The notes: generated by a model not told the origin, from the letters alone. DNA of 64,000 nucleotides from Prosthecobacter sp. (GCF_034366625.1 NZ_JAXMIH010000023.1:496001-560000); one strand, 5' to 3'. Positions 42,729 through 52,317 are shown, numbered from the stretch's first letter. A program made the numbers and translations.

Positions 42729-45316
42729 ACGGCCTTGCGAATCGGGACGAGTTGCCACAACCCGACGACATGCTCCCAGCGGCGAATGGCGGTGTCGATG
42801 AGGAAGATGAACAGCAGCGCGAGCAGCAGCGGCGGCCAGAGTTCTTCGTGTTGCACGGCCTTGGTGGTTTCGAGATTGGGCAGACGCGATGAATCGACCA
42901 GATAATCGCCTCCGGTGATGCGGGCGGCTTCTTGGAGCAGTGTTTCATTCACGGTGCCGAGACTGGATTCGGTGGAGGGATTGTGAATGAGGCCGGTGGT
43001 GACCATTTCGGCTCCCGATTGGGCGCGGATGAGATACACGCCTGCCTGAGTCGGTTTGAAATCGCTGGTGTAGGTGCCGGGCGCGTCCTGCCGCAGCGCG
43101 AGCTTTTGCACGGCCTTCATCGGTGCGCCGAGCGCATCGGCGGCCACATGAAAAACCTCGGCTTCGACGACGGCGTTGTTCGCCCGCGTGCCGGCATCGG
43201 CGAGGAGATCGACGCTGATGCGCGCGTCATCACCTTCCATGCGTGCGGACAAATCCATGAGCCGACCTTGCGAGGCGCGGGCTGTTTCACGCAGCACCTG
43301 CGACCAGAAGCGTCCGTAACCGCTCCAACGCGCGATCCACAGTGAGGCCCAGCGGCTTTTCGCATCGGAAGTAAACGCAGTCGCCTTGCCGAGGCCAAAA
43401 CGCCAGTGCGCGAGCAGCGGATCGCCGGTTTCAGTGACGAGCGGCACTTGCGCCGAGGTGCGGCGCGTGGTTTTGACGTAGCCGAGCAGCGTGGGCGAGT
43501 CCCACTTCTCGAATCCGGCGAGGATGGAGTGTTTTTCCTTCAGTTCAGGAATGAACGGCTCCTCCCGGATCATGCGGCCCGTGTGCATGAGCGTGTCCTG
43601 CGTGAAGATGCGCGTGATGCCGCTGGCATCGATGGTGGAATAGGACTGGCCAGCACCACTGGAGGCGATGGCCTGGAGCAGCGCCACGTGCGAACCTTCG
43701 CCGATCGCGACAGTAGAAATGGTGAGACCTTCGCCGCGGCATTGCGATGCGAGCTGTTCGTAACCTGCACCGGCGGTCTGACCGTCGGTGAGGATGATCA
43801 TGTGTTTCACGCGTGCCTTTGTTCGCAGCAGCGCCTCACGGGCGAGTTGAAACGCGGGCTGCAAGTTCGTGCCGCCACCGGAGGCCACAGCGGCGATCTG
43901 TCCCGACACGGCGTTCGTTGAAGTCAGTCGTGTCATCGGCGCGACGACGTGCGCTTCGGAGTCGAAGGCCCACACGCCGAGCGAATCGTTGTGTCCGAGC
44001 ACTTCAGCCGTCGCAATCGCCGCGCTCTTGGCCATTTCGAGTTTCTCACCGGCCATGGAGCCGGAGCGGTCCATCACGATGGCGACAGCCGCGCTTTGTT
44101 TCTCCTCTTCATCCGGTGCTTTCAAGCGCACGGGCAGCACATCTTCAATCGGCGTTCGGTAATACCCTCCCACGCCGAACGACCCCGGTCCGCCAAGCAT
44201 CACAAGGCCGCCGCCGAGTTTATCGACATAATCGCGCAGCGCGTTCATGAGCGGCTCGCCCAACTGATGCGCGGGCACATCGGAGAGGATGACGCCGTCG
44301 TAACCGCCGAGTTGATCAAACGTGATCGCGAGATTGCCCGGCTGGCGCAGATCAAGCTCGATGCCCTCCTTTTCCATCGCCTGCATCAGGTAGCGTGCCT
44401 CGCTGGCATCGGACTCGATGTAAAGCAGTCGCAACCGCCCGCGCACATCCACGATGGCCAGCGCACTGTCGTTTCCAGGCAGCGTGTCGCCTTGAATGCC
44501 CTCCAGCACGGCGCGGTATTGGAAGGTGTTCCGCGTCGAAGGTGTGCGAGTGAAGATGATCTCCTGCGTCGCGCCGGGTTTGAGCGTCACAGGCCGCTTT
44601 TCGACCTCGATGCCGTTTTCGTACAGCTTCAGCGTGCCGCTGCCTTCGATGGTGCTCTCAAACACGGCCTTCAGACTCAAGCTCGCGCCTTCAAACAAGC
44701 GCGTGCGGTTCGGTGTGAGCGCAATCATGCGCGCATCCGGCCTGCGCTGCCCGGAAACTGGCAGCGCGTGCAGTTTGATGCCAGAAACAGCCGCCTCGCG
44801 TGCTGCATTGAGCAAACTTCCGCGTGTCTCGTGGCCGTCCCCAATGATCAGGATGTTGCGGCTCACTCCGGGAGGAAACATGGCCTCCGCATACTCGATG
44901 GCGGCGGCGTAGTGGCTGTCGCCGCCGTTTTTCTTCTGCCACTCAATCTGCATCGCCGGGTTGCTCGCTTCGGGCAGAAGTTCCGGCTGCGAGCCAAGTT
45001 GGACGACAAACGAATCAATCCCGCTGCCGAGAGCCGAACGCACACGGGCGGCTTCGGCGAGGGATTTGGCCAATCCTTCCGTGCCCATGCTCTGGCTGGC
45101 ATCCACGACGATGCCCAACGCCTTCCGGCCCGTCTGTGTCACACGCGCCGGACCCGCCAGTGCGGCGAGCGCCAGCATCACGCCAATGGCACGCGCCACG
45201 AGCAGCAGCCGCTTGCGCAAACCGGACATCGGATGCGATGAACGCGACTCGATCCACAGCAGCAGCGCGACTGCGGGCAGGATGAGCAGGAGGAGTTTTG
45301 GTGATTCCCAGTCCAA
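42725..45316 (-). CDS. Membrane protein with two von Willebrand factor A domains
   Basis: 863 residues: N-terminal helices (about 7-24 and 36-58), a first VWA domain (about 64-195) with DASQSMG, then a glutamine-amidotransferase-like region near GGGLVMLGGPGSFGVGGYYRTPIEDVLPV, a second VWA domain (about 410-570) with DRSGSM in the MIDAS site, and a C-terminal helix (about 835-850). The type is common in PVC bacteria and in BatA/BatB-like aerotolerance families; partners are unknown. The MIDAS D-x-S-x-S pattern is complete in both domains, so both may bind metal and ligands outside the cell. It overlaps the LMW-phosphatase 3' end by four bases. Confidence 0.88.
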   Translation of the reverse strand: MDWESPKLLLLILPAVALLLWIESRSSHPMSGLRKRLLLVARAIGVMLALAALAGPARVTQTGRKALGIVVDASQSMGTEGLAKSLAEAARVRSALGSGIDSFVVQLGSQPELLPEASNPAMQIEWQKKNGGDSHYAAAIEYAEAMFPPGVSRNILIIGDGHETRGSLLNAAREAAVSGIKLHALPVSGQRRPDARMIALTPNRTRLFEGASLSLKAVFESTIEGSGTLKLYENGIEVEKRPVTLKPGATQEIIFTRTPSTRNTFQYRAVLEGIQGDTLPGNDSALAIVDVRGRLRLLYIESDASEARYLMQAMEKEGIELDLRQPGNLAITFDQLGGYDGVILSDVPAHQLGEPLMNALRDYVDKLGGGLVMLGGPGSFGVGGYYRTPIEDVLPVRLKAPDEEEKQSAAVAIVMDRSGSMAGEKLEMAKSAAIATAEVLGHNDSLGVWAFDSEAHVVAPMTRLTSTNAVSGQIAAVASGGGTNLQPAFQLAREALLRTKARVKHMIILTDGQTAGAGYEQLASQCRGEGLTISTVAIGEGSHVALLQAIASSGAGQSYSTIDASGITRIFTQDTLMHTGRMIREEPFIPELKEKHSILAGFEKWDSPTLLGYVKTTRRTSAQVPLVTETGDPLLAHWRFGLGKATAFTSDAKSRWASLWIARWSGYGRFWSQVLRETARASQGRLMDLSARMEGDDARISVDLLADAGTRANNAVVEAEVFHVAADALGAPMKAVQKLALRQDAPGTYTSDFKPTQAGVYLIRAQSGAEMVTTGLIHNPSTESSLGTVNETLLQEAARITGGDYLVDSSRLPNLETTKAVQHEELWPPLLLALLFIFLIDTAIRRWEHVVGLWQLVPIRKAV

Positions 45317-45347
45317 GAGATGCGTGAGGTTCGGTGGCGGGCGCTAT

Positions 45348-46478
45348 TTAGAGCGCGCAACGCAGCGTTGCCAGCAGCTTCTCGATGTCCTCTGCCGTGT
45401 TGTAGCCGTGGACGGCGATGCGGATGCGGCCGACCTGGTGCATGACGTGGATGTTCTGGGCGAGCAGGGCATCGTTGATCGCCGCTGTGTTTTCGTGGCG
45501 AAAGGCAACGATGCCACTGGAGCAGTCGGGCTGCGCGGCACACAACGTCGTGATGCCCAGCTCCTTCAAACCTGCATGCACGCGCGCGACGAGAGGATCG
45601 GCATGCGCGGCGATGCTGGCGACGCCAATGGCATCGAGATAGCGCAGCGAGGCATTCAAGGCGTAGAGAGCAGCGAAGCTGGGCATGCCGACGGAGAAAC
45701 TGAGCGCGCCGGGCTTGATGCGGGCGCTTTCAAAGCGGTCGGCATCGAAGGCATTTGCGATGTGATACCAGCCGCCGGCGCTGGTGGTGAGACGTGCGGC
45801 GGATTTTTTCGGAATGCCGATGATGCCGCCACCGTGAATGCCGAGCGTCCACTTGTGCGTGCTGGAGATGAGGATGTCCGCGTCCTGGCAGTCGAGCGCG
45901 ACACGTCCGAGCGCCTGCGTGACATCGACGGCGATGAGCGCCTGCGGTGCGAGCAGACGAATCATGTCGCGAAGGCGGGGAAACGCGATGCGGTGGCCGT
46001 TGTAGAAGCTCACGAGGCTGACCTGCACCAGCGCGGTGCGTTCGTTGAGCAAGGATGCGAGGTCAACGAGGTTGAGGGCGCCATTGCTATTCTTCCACAG
46101 CCTGGTGACAGGTCGCGAAGCTTCCGGCGCGGTAAGCCAGGGCGTGGCACCGGCGGGGAAATCGAGATCGGTGACGACGACTTCGTCCTTTGGCGTGAGT
46201 TGCAGGGCGTTGGCGAGCAGGTTGTAGGCTTCGGAACTGCACGAGCAGAAGGAAACCTCGTCCGTGGCGAGTCCGAGATGATTGGCGGTGATCTCGCGGC
46301 ATTCCTCGACGCGTGGGAAATGAAAGTCGCGCCCGCGCATGCCCAGCGATTTGTGCTGCATGTATTCGGCCACCGCTTCATTCACACAGAGCGGCGGGAT
46401 GCTTTCGGCGGCGGTGTTGAGGTAGTGGATGCCGTGGAGGCTGGGAAAGTCGGCGGCGCGGGAGGAGTCGGTGAGCAT
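45348..46478 (-). CDS. PLP-dependent class V aminotransferase family protein
   Basis: 376 residues. Class V fold: YLNTAAESIPPLCVNEAV near the N-terminus and the PLP lysine in ADILISSTHKWTLGIHGGGI (around residue 228). The family includes cysteine desulfurases, kynureninase-like and phosphoserine aminotransferase-like enzymes; there is no IscS cysteine loop, so a desulfurase is less likely. The substrate is not readable. A second domain with CAAQPDCSSGIVAFRHE is unusual in having clustered cysteines. The gene is separated from the VWA gene by 31 bp and from the alpha/beta hydrolase by a palindromic repeat. Confidence 0.88.
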   Translation of the reverse strand: MLTDSSRAADFPSLHGIHYLNTAAESIPPLCVNEAVAEYMQHKSLGMRGRDFHFPRVEECREITANHLGLATDEVSFCSCSSEAYNLLANALQLTPKDEVVVTDLDFPAGATPWLTAPEASRPVTRLWKNSNGALNLVDLASLLNERTALVQVSLVSFYNGHRIAFPRLRDMIRLLAPQALIAVDVTQALGRVALDCQDADILISSTHKWTLGIHGGGIIGIPKKSAARLTTSAGGWYHIANAFDADRFESARIKPGALSFSVGMPSFAALYALNASLRYLDAIGVASIAAHADPLVARVHAGLKELGITTLCAAQPDCSSGIVAFRHENTAAINDALLAQNIHVMHQVGRIRIAVHGYNTAEDIEKLLATLRCAL

Positions 46479-46523
46479 GTGGGGAAAGATGAAGGGATGA
46501 GGCGATTCGGCAATCTACCAACG

Positions 46524-46637
46524 CCCCTCACCCCGGCCCTCTCCCCGAAGAACCGTTGGATGAAATGAATTCTTCGGCGGGGAGAGGGGGAGATTCTGGT
46601 TCCCTCGCCCCTTAGGGGGGAGGGTTAGGGTGAGGGG
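46524..46637. repeat. CCCTCACCC/GGGTGAGGG interspersed palindrome
   Basis: CCCCTCACCCCGGCCCTCTCCCC pairs with GGGGAGAGGGGG...GGGTGAGGGG across the block between the aminotransferase and the hydrolase. Repeats with this core are scattered in many bacterial genomes. Confidence 0.75.
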
Positions 46638-46653
46638 TGATTTGGTATCGATC

Positions 46654-47574
46654 TCAGTTCTCTCGCTTCAGTTCAGGCGCACCGTCTGGCACCTTGATGA
46701 GCGGTTCGCCGCCAAGGTAGCCGAGCGAAGCAAGGAACTCGTCCATCTTCTTTGCCGTGACTTGCATCCACGGCTCCTTGTTGAAAAAGCCATGCGGCAT
46801 GTCGGCGGCGGACCACATCTCGGCCCGCAGGCCGAGCTCGGTGGCTTTTTTCACATATTCATCGCCGCCAACCTTAAGTTTGTCGGCGGTGCCGAAGAAC
46901 AGAATGGCCGGAGGCGTGTCTTTGCTGACAAAGTTGTTCGGCGTGATGGCCTCGGCGATGTCGAGCGTGATCGGGCTGTCGCCCGTTTCGCGTTGCTTGA
47001 ACAGCGTGGCGATGTTCAACGCGGGATTAAAGAGCACCATCGCGTTCGGTTTGGCGGAGATGGATTTGTCGTCGGATTCAGCGTCGTAGGCCGTGACGAG
47101 CGCCGTGCAGGCGGCGAGATGGCCGCCGGCGGAACCTCCAGCGGCAATGACTTTGTCAGGATCAATGCCCAGTTCGGTGGAGTGGCCACGCACCCAGCGG
47201 ATCGCGCTCTTAGCGTCTTCGACACATTTGTCCGGTGTCGTTTTGTGGATGCTGGCGATGCGGTAATCGGCACTGATGGCAATGATGCCTCGGCTGGCGA
47301 GGTATTCGGCCTGCGGGACGAATTGCAGGTAAGAACCGCTCTTCCAACCACCACCGAAGAAGAACACGATGCATGGGCGCAGGGCCGCAATTTGAACTTC
47401 GCCCGCTGGAGAGAAGACGTGCAGCTTCAGTTCGCCCTGCGGCGTGGTTTTATAGACGATCTCCTTCGTCGTGACCTCGGCATCGGTCAGTTTGATCGTG
47501 GGCTTCTTCTTGTCGCCCTTTTGGGCCAAAGCGGGCAGTGAGAAGGCGAGGAGGAGTGGCAGGATCAGGCGCAT
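46654..47574 (-). CDS. Exported alpha/beta-hydrolase (carboxylesterase-like)
   Basis: 306 residues: a signal peptide (about 1-18, ending LPALAQ) and an alpha/beta-hydrolase domain. The oxyanion loop is FFGGGWKSG, the nucleophile elbow AAGGSAGGHLAA (Ser near residue 158) and the late acid/His segment HGFFNKEPW. It fits carboxylesterases of the hormone-sensitive-lipase or xylan-esterase-like class that are frequent in these bacteria; the sugar or plant-polymer context of neighbours is suggestive but not decisive. The ATG at 47574 starts the signal peptide; a longer in-frame start overlaps the repeat at 47615. Confidence 0.9.
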   Translation of the reverse strand: MRLILPLLLAFSLPALAQKGDKKKPTIKLTDAEVTTKEIVYKTTPQGELKLHVFSPAGEVQIAALRPCIVFFFGGGWKSGSYLQFVPQAEYLASRGIIAISADYRIASIHKTTPDKCVEDAKSAIRWVRGHSTELGIDPDKVIAAGGSAGGHLAACTALVTAYDAESDDKSISAKPNAMVLFNPALNIATLFKQRETGDSPITLDIAEAITPNNFVSKDTPPAILFFGTADKLKVGGDEYVKKATELGLRAEMWSAADMPHGFFNKEPWMQVTAKKMDEFLASLGYLGGEPLIKVPDGAPELKREN

Positions 47575-47614
47575 GGTGCGGGTGAAACGATGGGGAAGGT
47601 GCGAAGTTGCAGGC

Positions 47615-47707
47615 GCGCGAGTATGGCGAAGCCTACTCGCCTGTTTTTCGGTGATGCGTTGGCGCTGGGACTGACAAGTGGCGAGTAGGCTAAAGCCATA
47701 CTCGCGC
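47615..47707. repeat. GCGAGTAGGC inverted repeat
   Basis: GCGCGAGTATGGCGAAGC (27-bp arm at 47615-47641) and its near-complement (28 bp at 47680-47707) are separated by 38 bases, in the gap between the PVC cytochrome and the hydrolase. Only two differences and one gap break the match. Confidence 0.8.
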
Positions 47708-47728
47708 TCCATGCGGCGGGGCGTTGCG

Positions 47729-50700
47729 TTACTTGAGCGTCTGCAAGTAGGCGACGAGATCGGCCAGGCCTTGCGGGCCAATGGCTGCTGCGAGGCCGGG
47801 GGGCATGAGGGAGTCCTTCATCTCCTCCTTTTTGACGATGCTGGTCTTCTTGATCGCCTGCGTGGCACCACCGGCCATTTTGAGCGTCAGTTCGACGTCG
47901 GTCTCGCTCACGACATAGCCGAGGACGGTTTGACCTTCCTTCGTGGTAACGGTGAGGCCGCCGAAGCTGTGCTCCACAGCAGCGCTGGGATAGAGCACCG
48001 CGGTGAAGAGGCCGTCTTTGCTCAGCTTGTTGCCGATCTGCGTGAGGTCGGGGCCGAAGTTGATGAACTGGCCTTTGACCTGATGGCAGGCCACGCAACC
48101 GGCCTGCATGAACATCGCTTGGCCTTTGGCGGCATCGCCTTTGAGCTTCATCAAGTCAGCGAGCGGCGGGAATTTCTCGGCGCCGAGGGCGGCGGGCAGC
48201 GGGAGTTCGGTGGCGGCTTGATTGCGCAGGCCGGCATCGGTGCTGCGGCTGAGGGCGAGCGCGGCGGTGGTTTTGACGGTGTCGGGCAGTTTTTTCTCGC
48301 TCTGCCATTTCAGCAGGGCGCGTCCGCCTTCGCTGCTGAGCGCGAGGGCCTCGACGATGCTGCGGCGCACGTCGTCGCGCTTCTCGGGCCAGAAGGCCTG
48401 GTTCAACACGGCCACGCTGGGCCGGTCGCTGACCTTGCCGAGCGCGGCGACGAGCTTCTTCGCTGATGCGGCGTCCGCCTTTGTGAGGAAGGCCACGGTC
48501 TTGCCGGTGTTCGCGGCGAGAATGCGTGCGGCGGTGATGGACTCGCCCGCATCGGGATGCGCGGTGATGTAATCGACGAGTTCCTGCTCGAACCCGGTCA
48601 AATTGAGCCGCTGCACGAGGTCGATGAATTCGGGTTTGCCGATGACGGGCTTTAGGAGTGAATCAAGCCGCGCCTTGGCCTCGGGATTGGACGCGATGAC
48701 ATTGCGGTCGAGCAGTGCGGTGGAGGCGAGGGCGGTTTCGGCATCGGCTTTGAGAAAGATGGTCAAAGCGGCCCTGGCTACTTCACTAGAGGCCGTTGCA
48801 GGTTGGAACTGAAGGCTTCGAAGAAATCTTACACCATTCCGGTTAGCCAATTTATATCCGCTATCCGCAGGATCTGTTAATGCATTAGCCAGGATGTTCG
48901 GGATATTGTTTCCGCGGGCTCGAAGCATTAAATCAACCATTGCTGATTCAAATGCTTCGGATATTTCAGGTGCTTCTCCTGTGGATGTCGAGGCCAGTCG
49001 TTCAGGCCAGCACTTCTCCGCTCCAATTCCCATGGCTTCTGACATGAAGCGATCAGGTCGAATATGTTTTCGTGCAAGTTGTCCCCAAAGTGTATTCGAC
49101 CGATCACTGACATCAAATCGCAGCGCAATCGCCGCTTCGCGGCGAACCGCAGGCGAAGCATCCTTTACGACCTTAGCGATCACCTCACGCAGCATTTCGG
49201 GATGCGCTTGCTGGACGAGACGACGAGCGACGCGGATGGCGGTGATGCGGATGTTGGGGGCGGTGTCGGCGAGGGCTTTCGTGAGCGAGTCGGGCAGAGT
49301 CAGGTCATGCGGGTTCGGTTTGTCGGCACCGGGATTGATCCGCTCCCATTCATGACCAGCAAGCAGCCACAGCGCCCGAGCGCGATGCTGCGGGAGTGAT
49401 TTTTTGTCGTCGAAGAGTTTATAAAGCTCAGGCTCGGCTTCGGAGCCGATTTCTTCGATCTTCTTCCACGCGAGGTAACGCTGCTCCTCATTCGGAGACT
49501 TCAAAGCCGCCACAGCGCCTTCAACGGTGTCCAATTTGAAATCAGCGATTTGATATTTCAGAGCAGCCTTCGTCGTCACGCGGAACAACCGCCCGCGCGT
49601 CACATCGCCCATCCCATGGCCGCCGACGCCGGGATCGTACCAGTCGGCGACAATTAAAGAGCCATCGGGGGCGACGGCGACATCGCTGGGGCGGAACCAG
49701 CGGTTCTTGGTGCCTTCGAGGATGTTGACGATCTCGGCCTTGTAACCGGCACCGTCGGGCTGGGTGATGTAGGCGCGGACGACGTTCGGTCCGGCATCGC
49801 AATGGATCGGCTGGCCGTGGAAGACGCTGGGGAGGAGATCGCCTTCATAGATTTGCATGCCGGTGGGAGAGCCTGCGCCGGTCATGAGCATGTTCGGGAC
49901 GACGCCGGGGTCGTTTTGATGCCAGTGACGCTGTGGGATCTCGCTTTCCCAACCGATGCGCGGGATCTGCCAGCCTTCGCCGGTCATTTCGTCGGAGTAG
50001 CCGTAGTTGCCGAACTCCATGACGTAGTTGATGCGCACGCCTTTGTTGCCGTCGTCGTCGTTGTCGCTCTGCCACAGGGTGCCGAAGCTATCGACGGCGA
50101 CTTCCCAGTTGTTGCGGAAGTTCCAGGCGAGCACCTCAACGTTGCTGCCATCCAGCTCGCAGCGGAAGACCATGCCCTGCTGGTAGGGGCGGTTGTTTTG
50201 ATTGGTGCACTTCACGCCGTGGATGTCGGTGATGAGATTGCCGTCCTTGTCGCAGAGCTGTTTGCCGGCGTTGCCGAAATTGAAGTAGAGGCGGCCATCA
50301 GGGCCGAAGTGGAAGGCATGAATGCCGTGGTCGTGCTGCGCCCCGCCGATCTTGGTGAACATGAGTTCTTTGCGGTCGGCTTTGTCGTCGCCGTTGTCGT
50401 CGATGAGCCAGAACACATCGTCGCCGCAGGAGATGAGCGCTTTGTTGCCGAGCACGCAGATGCCGTGGGCGCTGTCCACATCGCGGCCCTGATGGAAGAC
50501 GGTGGATTTGTCGGCCTTCGCGTCGCCATCGGTGTCTTCGAGGATGAGGATGCGGTCGCCCTCGGCGCGTTCGCCGTTGTGCTTGCGGTAATTGACGACC
50601 TCGCAGACCCAGACGCGGCCACGCGCGTCGATGTCGATGCTGGCGGGCGAGGCCATCATCGGCTCGCTGGCGAAGAGCTGGACCACGAGTTCAGGATGCA

Positions 50701-51265
50701 CGTCGAGCTGCTCGGTGGAGTCCGCAGGCTCGTGCGAGGCTCCCGCAACGGCGCTGGCTTTCAGCGGGCCGGGATTCTCCGTGTAAACGCGGAACTCGAC
50801 GCTGGTACCGCCGCCCTGCTTCGTGCCGCCTTCATCGAGTGCGCCGCGTGCTTTGAAGCGTTTCACGCCTGCGGGGAGGTTGAAGGTGATGACGCTGTTG
50901 GCATGGGTGCCGATGCCGTATTCGATGGCTTTGCCTGCGGAGCGCAGTTCACCGCCTTTGACGTTGGAATTGACGCGCACGTCGCCGAAACCGGCTTGGG
51001 CGGACTTCCACTCGATCTCGGTGAGTTTTTTCTCACTGCCATCGGCCAGGAGGAGTCGCGGCTCCGCCCAGTCCGCCCAATCGGCACCGAAGCCGTTGCC
51101 GCCATCGGTGACGACGAGGAAGAGTTCTTTCGCGTTGCTGACATCGACGTCGATCTCGACGCTGTGGTTCGGCGTCTTTTCGTCGATGACCTTGGATTGG
51201 AAAAGCGGCTTTGGAGCGGCGATGGCGAACGCGGGGGCGAGGAGGGCGAGCAGGATGGATTTCAT
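47729..51265 (-). CDS. PVC-type haem-binding cytochrome with NPCBM and propeller domains
   Basis: 1178 residues: a signal peptide (about 1-17), an NPCBM carbohydrate-binding domain (about 20-160), a large beta-propeller like those of membrane-bound dehydrogenases (about 185-640, VCEVVNYRKHNGERAEGDRI), HEAT-like helical repeats (about 680-1010) and a C-terminal c-type haem domain with CVACH (C1057-H1061) and a likely Met ligand in DSLMPPGLAAA. These secreted, single-haem proteins are a hallmark of Planctomycetes-Verrucomicrobia, and some act with sulfatases or sugar dehydrogenases. A low-GC patch (about 48780-49150) falls inside the HEAT region. The ATG at 51265 starts the signal peptide. Confidence 0.93.
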   Translation of the reverse strand: MKSILLALLAPAFAIAAPKPLFQSKVIDEKTPNHSVEIDVDVSNAKELFLVVTDGGNGFGADWADWAEPRLLLADGSEKKLTEIEWKSAQAGFGDVRVNSNVKGGELRSAGKAIEYGIGTHANSVITFNLPAGVKRFKARGALDEGGTKQGGGTSVEFRVYTENPGPLKASAVAGASHEPADSTEQLDVHPELVVQLFASEPMMASPASIDIDARGRVWVCEVVNYRKHNGERAEGDRILILEDTDGDAKADKSTVFHQGRDVDSAHGICVLGNKALISCGDDVFWLIDDNGDDKADRKELMFTKIGGAQHDHGIHAFHFGPDGRLYFNFGNAGKQLCDKDGNLITDIHGVKCTNQNNRPYQQGMVFRCELDGSNVEVLAWNFRNNWEVAVDSFGTLWQSDNDDDGNKGVRINYVMEFGNYGYSDEMTGEGWQIPRIGWESEIPQRHWHQNDPGVVPNMLMTGAGSPTGMQIYEGDLLPSVFHGQPIHCDAGPNVVRAYITQPDGAGYKAEIVNILEGTKNRWFRPSDVAVAPDGSLIVADWYDPGVGGHGMGDVTRGRLFRVTTKAALKYQIADFKLDTVEGAVAALKSPNEEQRYLAWKKIEEIGSEAEPELYKLFDDKKSLPQHRARALWLLAGHEWERINPGADKPNPHDLTLPDSLTKALADTAPNIRITAIRVARRLVQQAHPEMLREVIAKVVKDASPAVRREAAIALRFDVSDRSNTLWGQLARKHIRPDRFMSEAMGIGAEKCWPERLASTSTGEAPEISEAFESAMVDLMLRARGNNIPNILANALTDPADSGYKLANRNGVRFLRSLQFQPATASSEVARAALTIFLKADAETALASTALLDRNVIASNPEAKARLDSLLKPVIGKPEFIDLVQRLNLTGFEQELVDYITAHPDAGESITAARILAANTGKTVAFLTKADAASAKKLVAALGKVSDRPSVAVLNQAFWPEKRDDVRRSIVEALALSSEGGRALLKWQSEKKLPDTVKTTAALALSRSTDAGLRNQAATELPLPAALGAEKFPPLADLMKLKGDAAKGQAMFMQAGCVACHQVKGQFINFGPDLTQIGNKLSKDGLFTAVLYPSAAVEHSFGGLTVTTKEGQTVLGYVVSETDVELTLKMAGGATQAIKKTSIVKKEEMKDSLMPPGLAAAIGPQGLADLVAYLQTLK

Positions 51266-51545
51266 GCGAGGGCGGAGAGTACGCAGGTATGCGGAGTGCG
51301 CTATCGCGGAGATATGGGGTGCGGCGGCGGTGGACGGAACACCGTTGGTGTTCGGCCTTGGGGGAAAAGGAGCGCTGGGGGTGAACCCAAGGGAGCACTC
51401 GCCGAGGCTCGGCACCCTTGGGCTGGATGACGCAAGCCCGTTGGGCTTGGGGATGCGGTTTGTGAGCTGGACAAGTGGTCGTAGGTCTGGCGCAGCTTTT
51501 GCAAGCGGTGCTTGACCAGACCGCACACGGAGTGTGCGGACCACT
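51266..51545. repeat. Repeat-rich gap (three inverted motifs)
   Basis: Between the PVC cytochrome and the ECF sigma gene. CCCAAGGG (51386-51393) pairs with CCCTTGGG (51415-51422), CAAGCCC-GTT-GGGCTTG lies at 51433-51449, and CCGCACAC-GGA-GTGTGCGG at 51521-51539 directly follows the sigma gene. No gene is supported in the gap. Confidence 0.65.
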
Positions 51546-52235
51546 TTACTTCACATCCTCGCCGAGGTAGGCGGCGAGGTGTTTGCGGAGTTCGGTGCGG
51601 GCGCGGAAGAGGAGACTCTTCACGGCGGGGAGGGACATCTTTAATGCGGCGCAGATGTCCTCATAGGGGCGCTCTTCGTGGCGGCGCATGATGACGGCGA
51701 GGCGCTGCTTTTCGGGCAGGGCGGCGATGGCTTTGTCGAGCGCTTGCTCAAGCTCGGCCTGCTGCGTGATGTGATCGGCACCCAGGATGCTGTGATCGGC
51801 GAAGTGCTTCGGCGGATCGTCCTCGTTTTCCTGCTCCATGCTGACCTCCTTGCGGCGGGAGCGGCGACGTGTTTCGTTGAAGACGAGATTGCGGGTGATG
51901 GTGAAGAGCCAGGTGGTGAACTTGGCGGTGACCTCGTAACGCGGGGCGCTGCGCCAGACGCGGATGAAGACCTGCTGCGCGATGTCGTGCGCGTCGTCGA
52001 TGTTGTTGAGCATGCGTGCGCAGGTGCCGATGATGGCGCTTTGATGCAGCTCGACGAGACGCTCGAATGCTTTCACATCGCCCTCTTTGACGCGAAGCAT
52101 GAGCCGGACGCTTTCCTGATCGGAAGACTCCTCCACGCCGTCGGCGGCAGCCTGCGGCGGGGAAATGGGAGCGGTCCGTTCCGGTTCGGGCATGAGGTAG
52201 GCTGGCAGTGTGAGCGCCATGCTAGCGAGGGTCAT
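51546..52235 (-). CDS. ECF-type sigma-70 factor
   Basis: 229 residues: a variable N-terminus, sigma region 2 (KAFERLVELHQSAIIGTCARML, then DIAQQVFIRVW) and sigma region 4 with the helix-turn-helix YEDICAALKMSLPAVKSLLFRART (about 195-218). It would direct RNA polymerase to a small regulon, usually held by an anti-sigma factor; no anti-sigma gene is adjacent. The start at 52235 is uncertain; in-frame ATGs at 52220 and 52193 are possible. It is divergent from the DUF5069-like gene. Confidence 0.9.
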   Translation of the reverse strand: MTLASMALTLPAYLMPEPERTAPISPPQAAADGVEESSDQESVRLMLRVKEGDVKAFERLVELHQSAIIGTCARMLNNIDDAHDIAQQVFIRVWRSAPRYEVTAKFTTWLFTITRNLVFNETRRRSRRKEVSMEQENEDDPPKHFADHSILGADHITQQAELEQALDKAIAALPEKQRLAVIMRRHEERPYEDICAALKMSLPAVKSLLFRARTELRKHLAAYLGEDVK

Positions 52236-52317
52236 GAGCGCTGTAAACCACGGGAGGTGTGGAATGGTTGCGCACGAAAGTTTGACGCTCCCTGAGGCAC
52301 CGCTAGTTTCGGGAACG

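Noticed and set aside
45348..46478. Cysteine desulfurase (IscS/SufS) for the aminotransferase
   Set aside because: The PLP lysine is present but the conserved active-site cysteine loop is not seen, so I kept the general class V call.
51266..51545. N-terminal extension of the PVC cytochrome
   Set aside because: The frame stays open for 93 codons upstream, but the signal peptide starts at 51265 and the upstream part is made of repeats.
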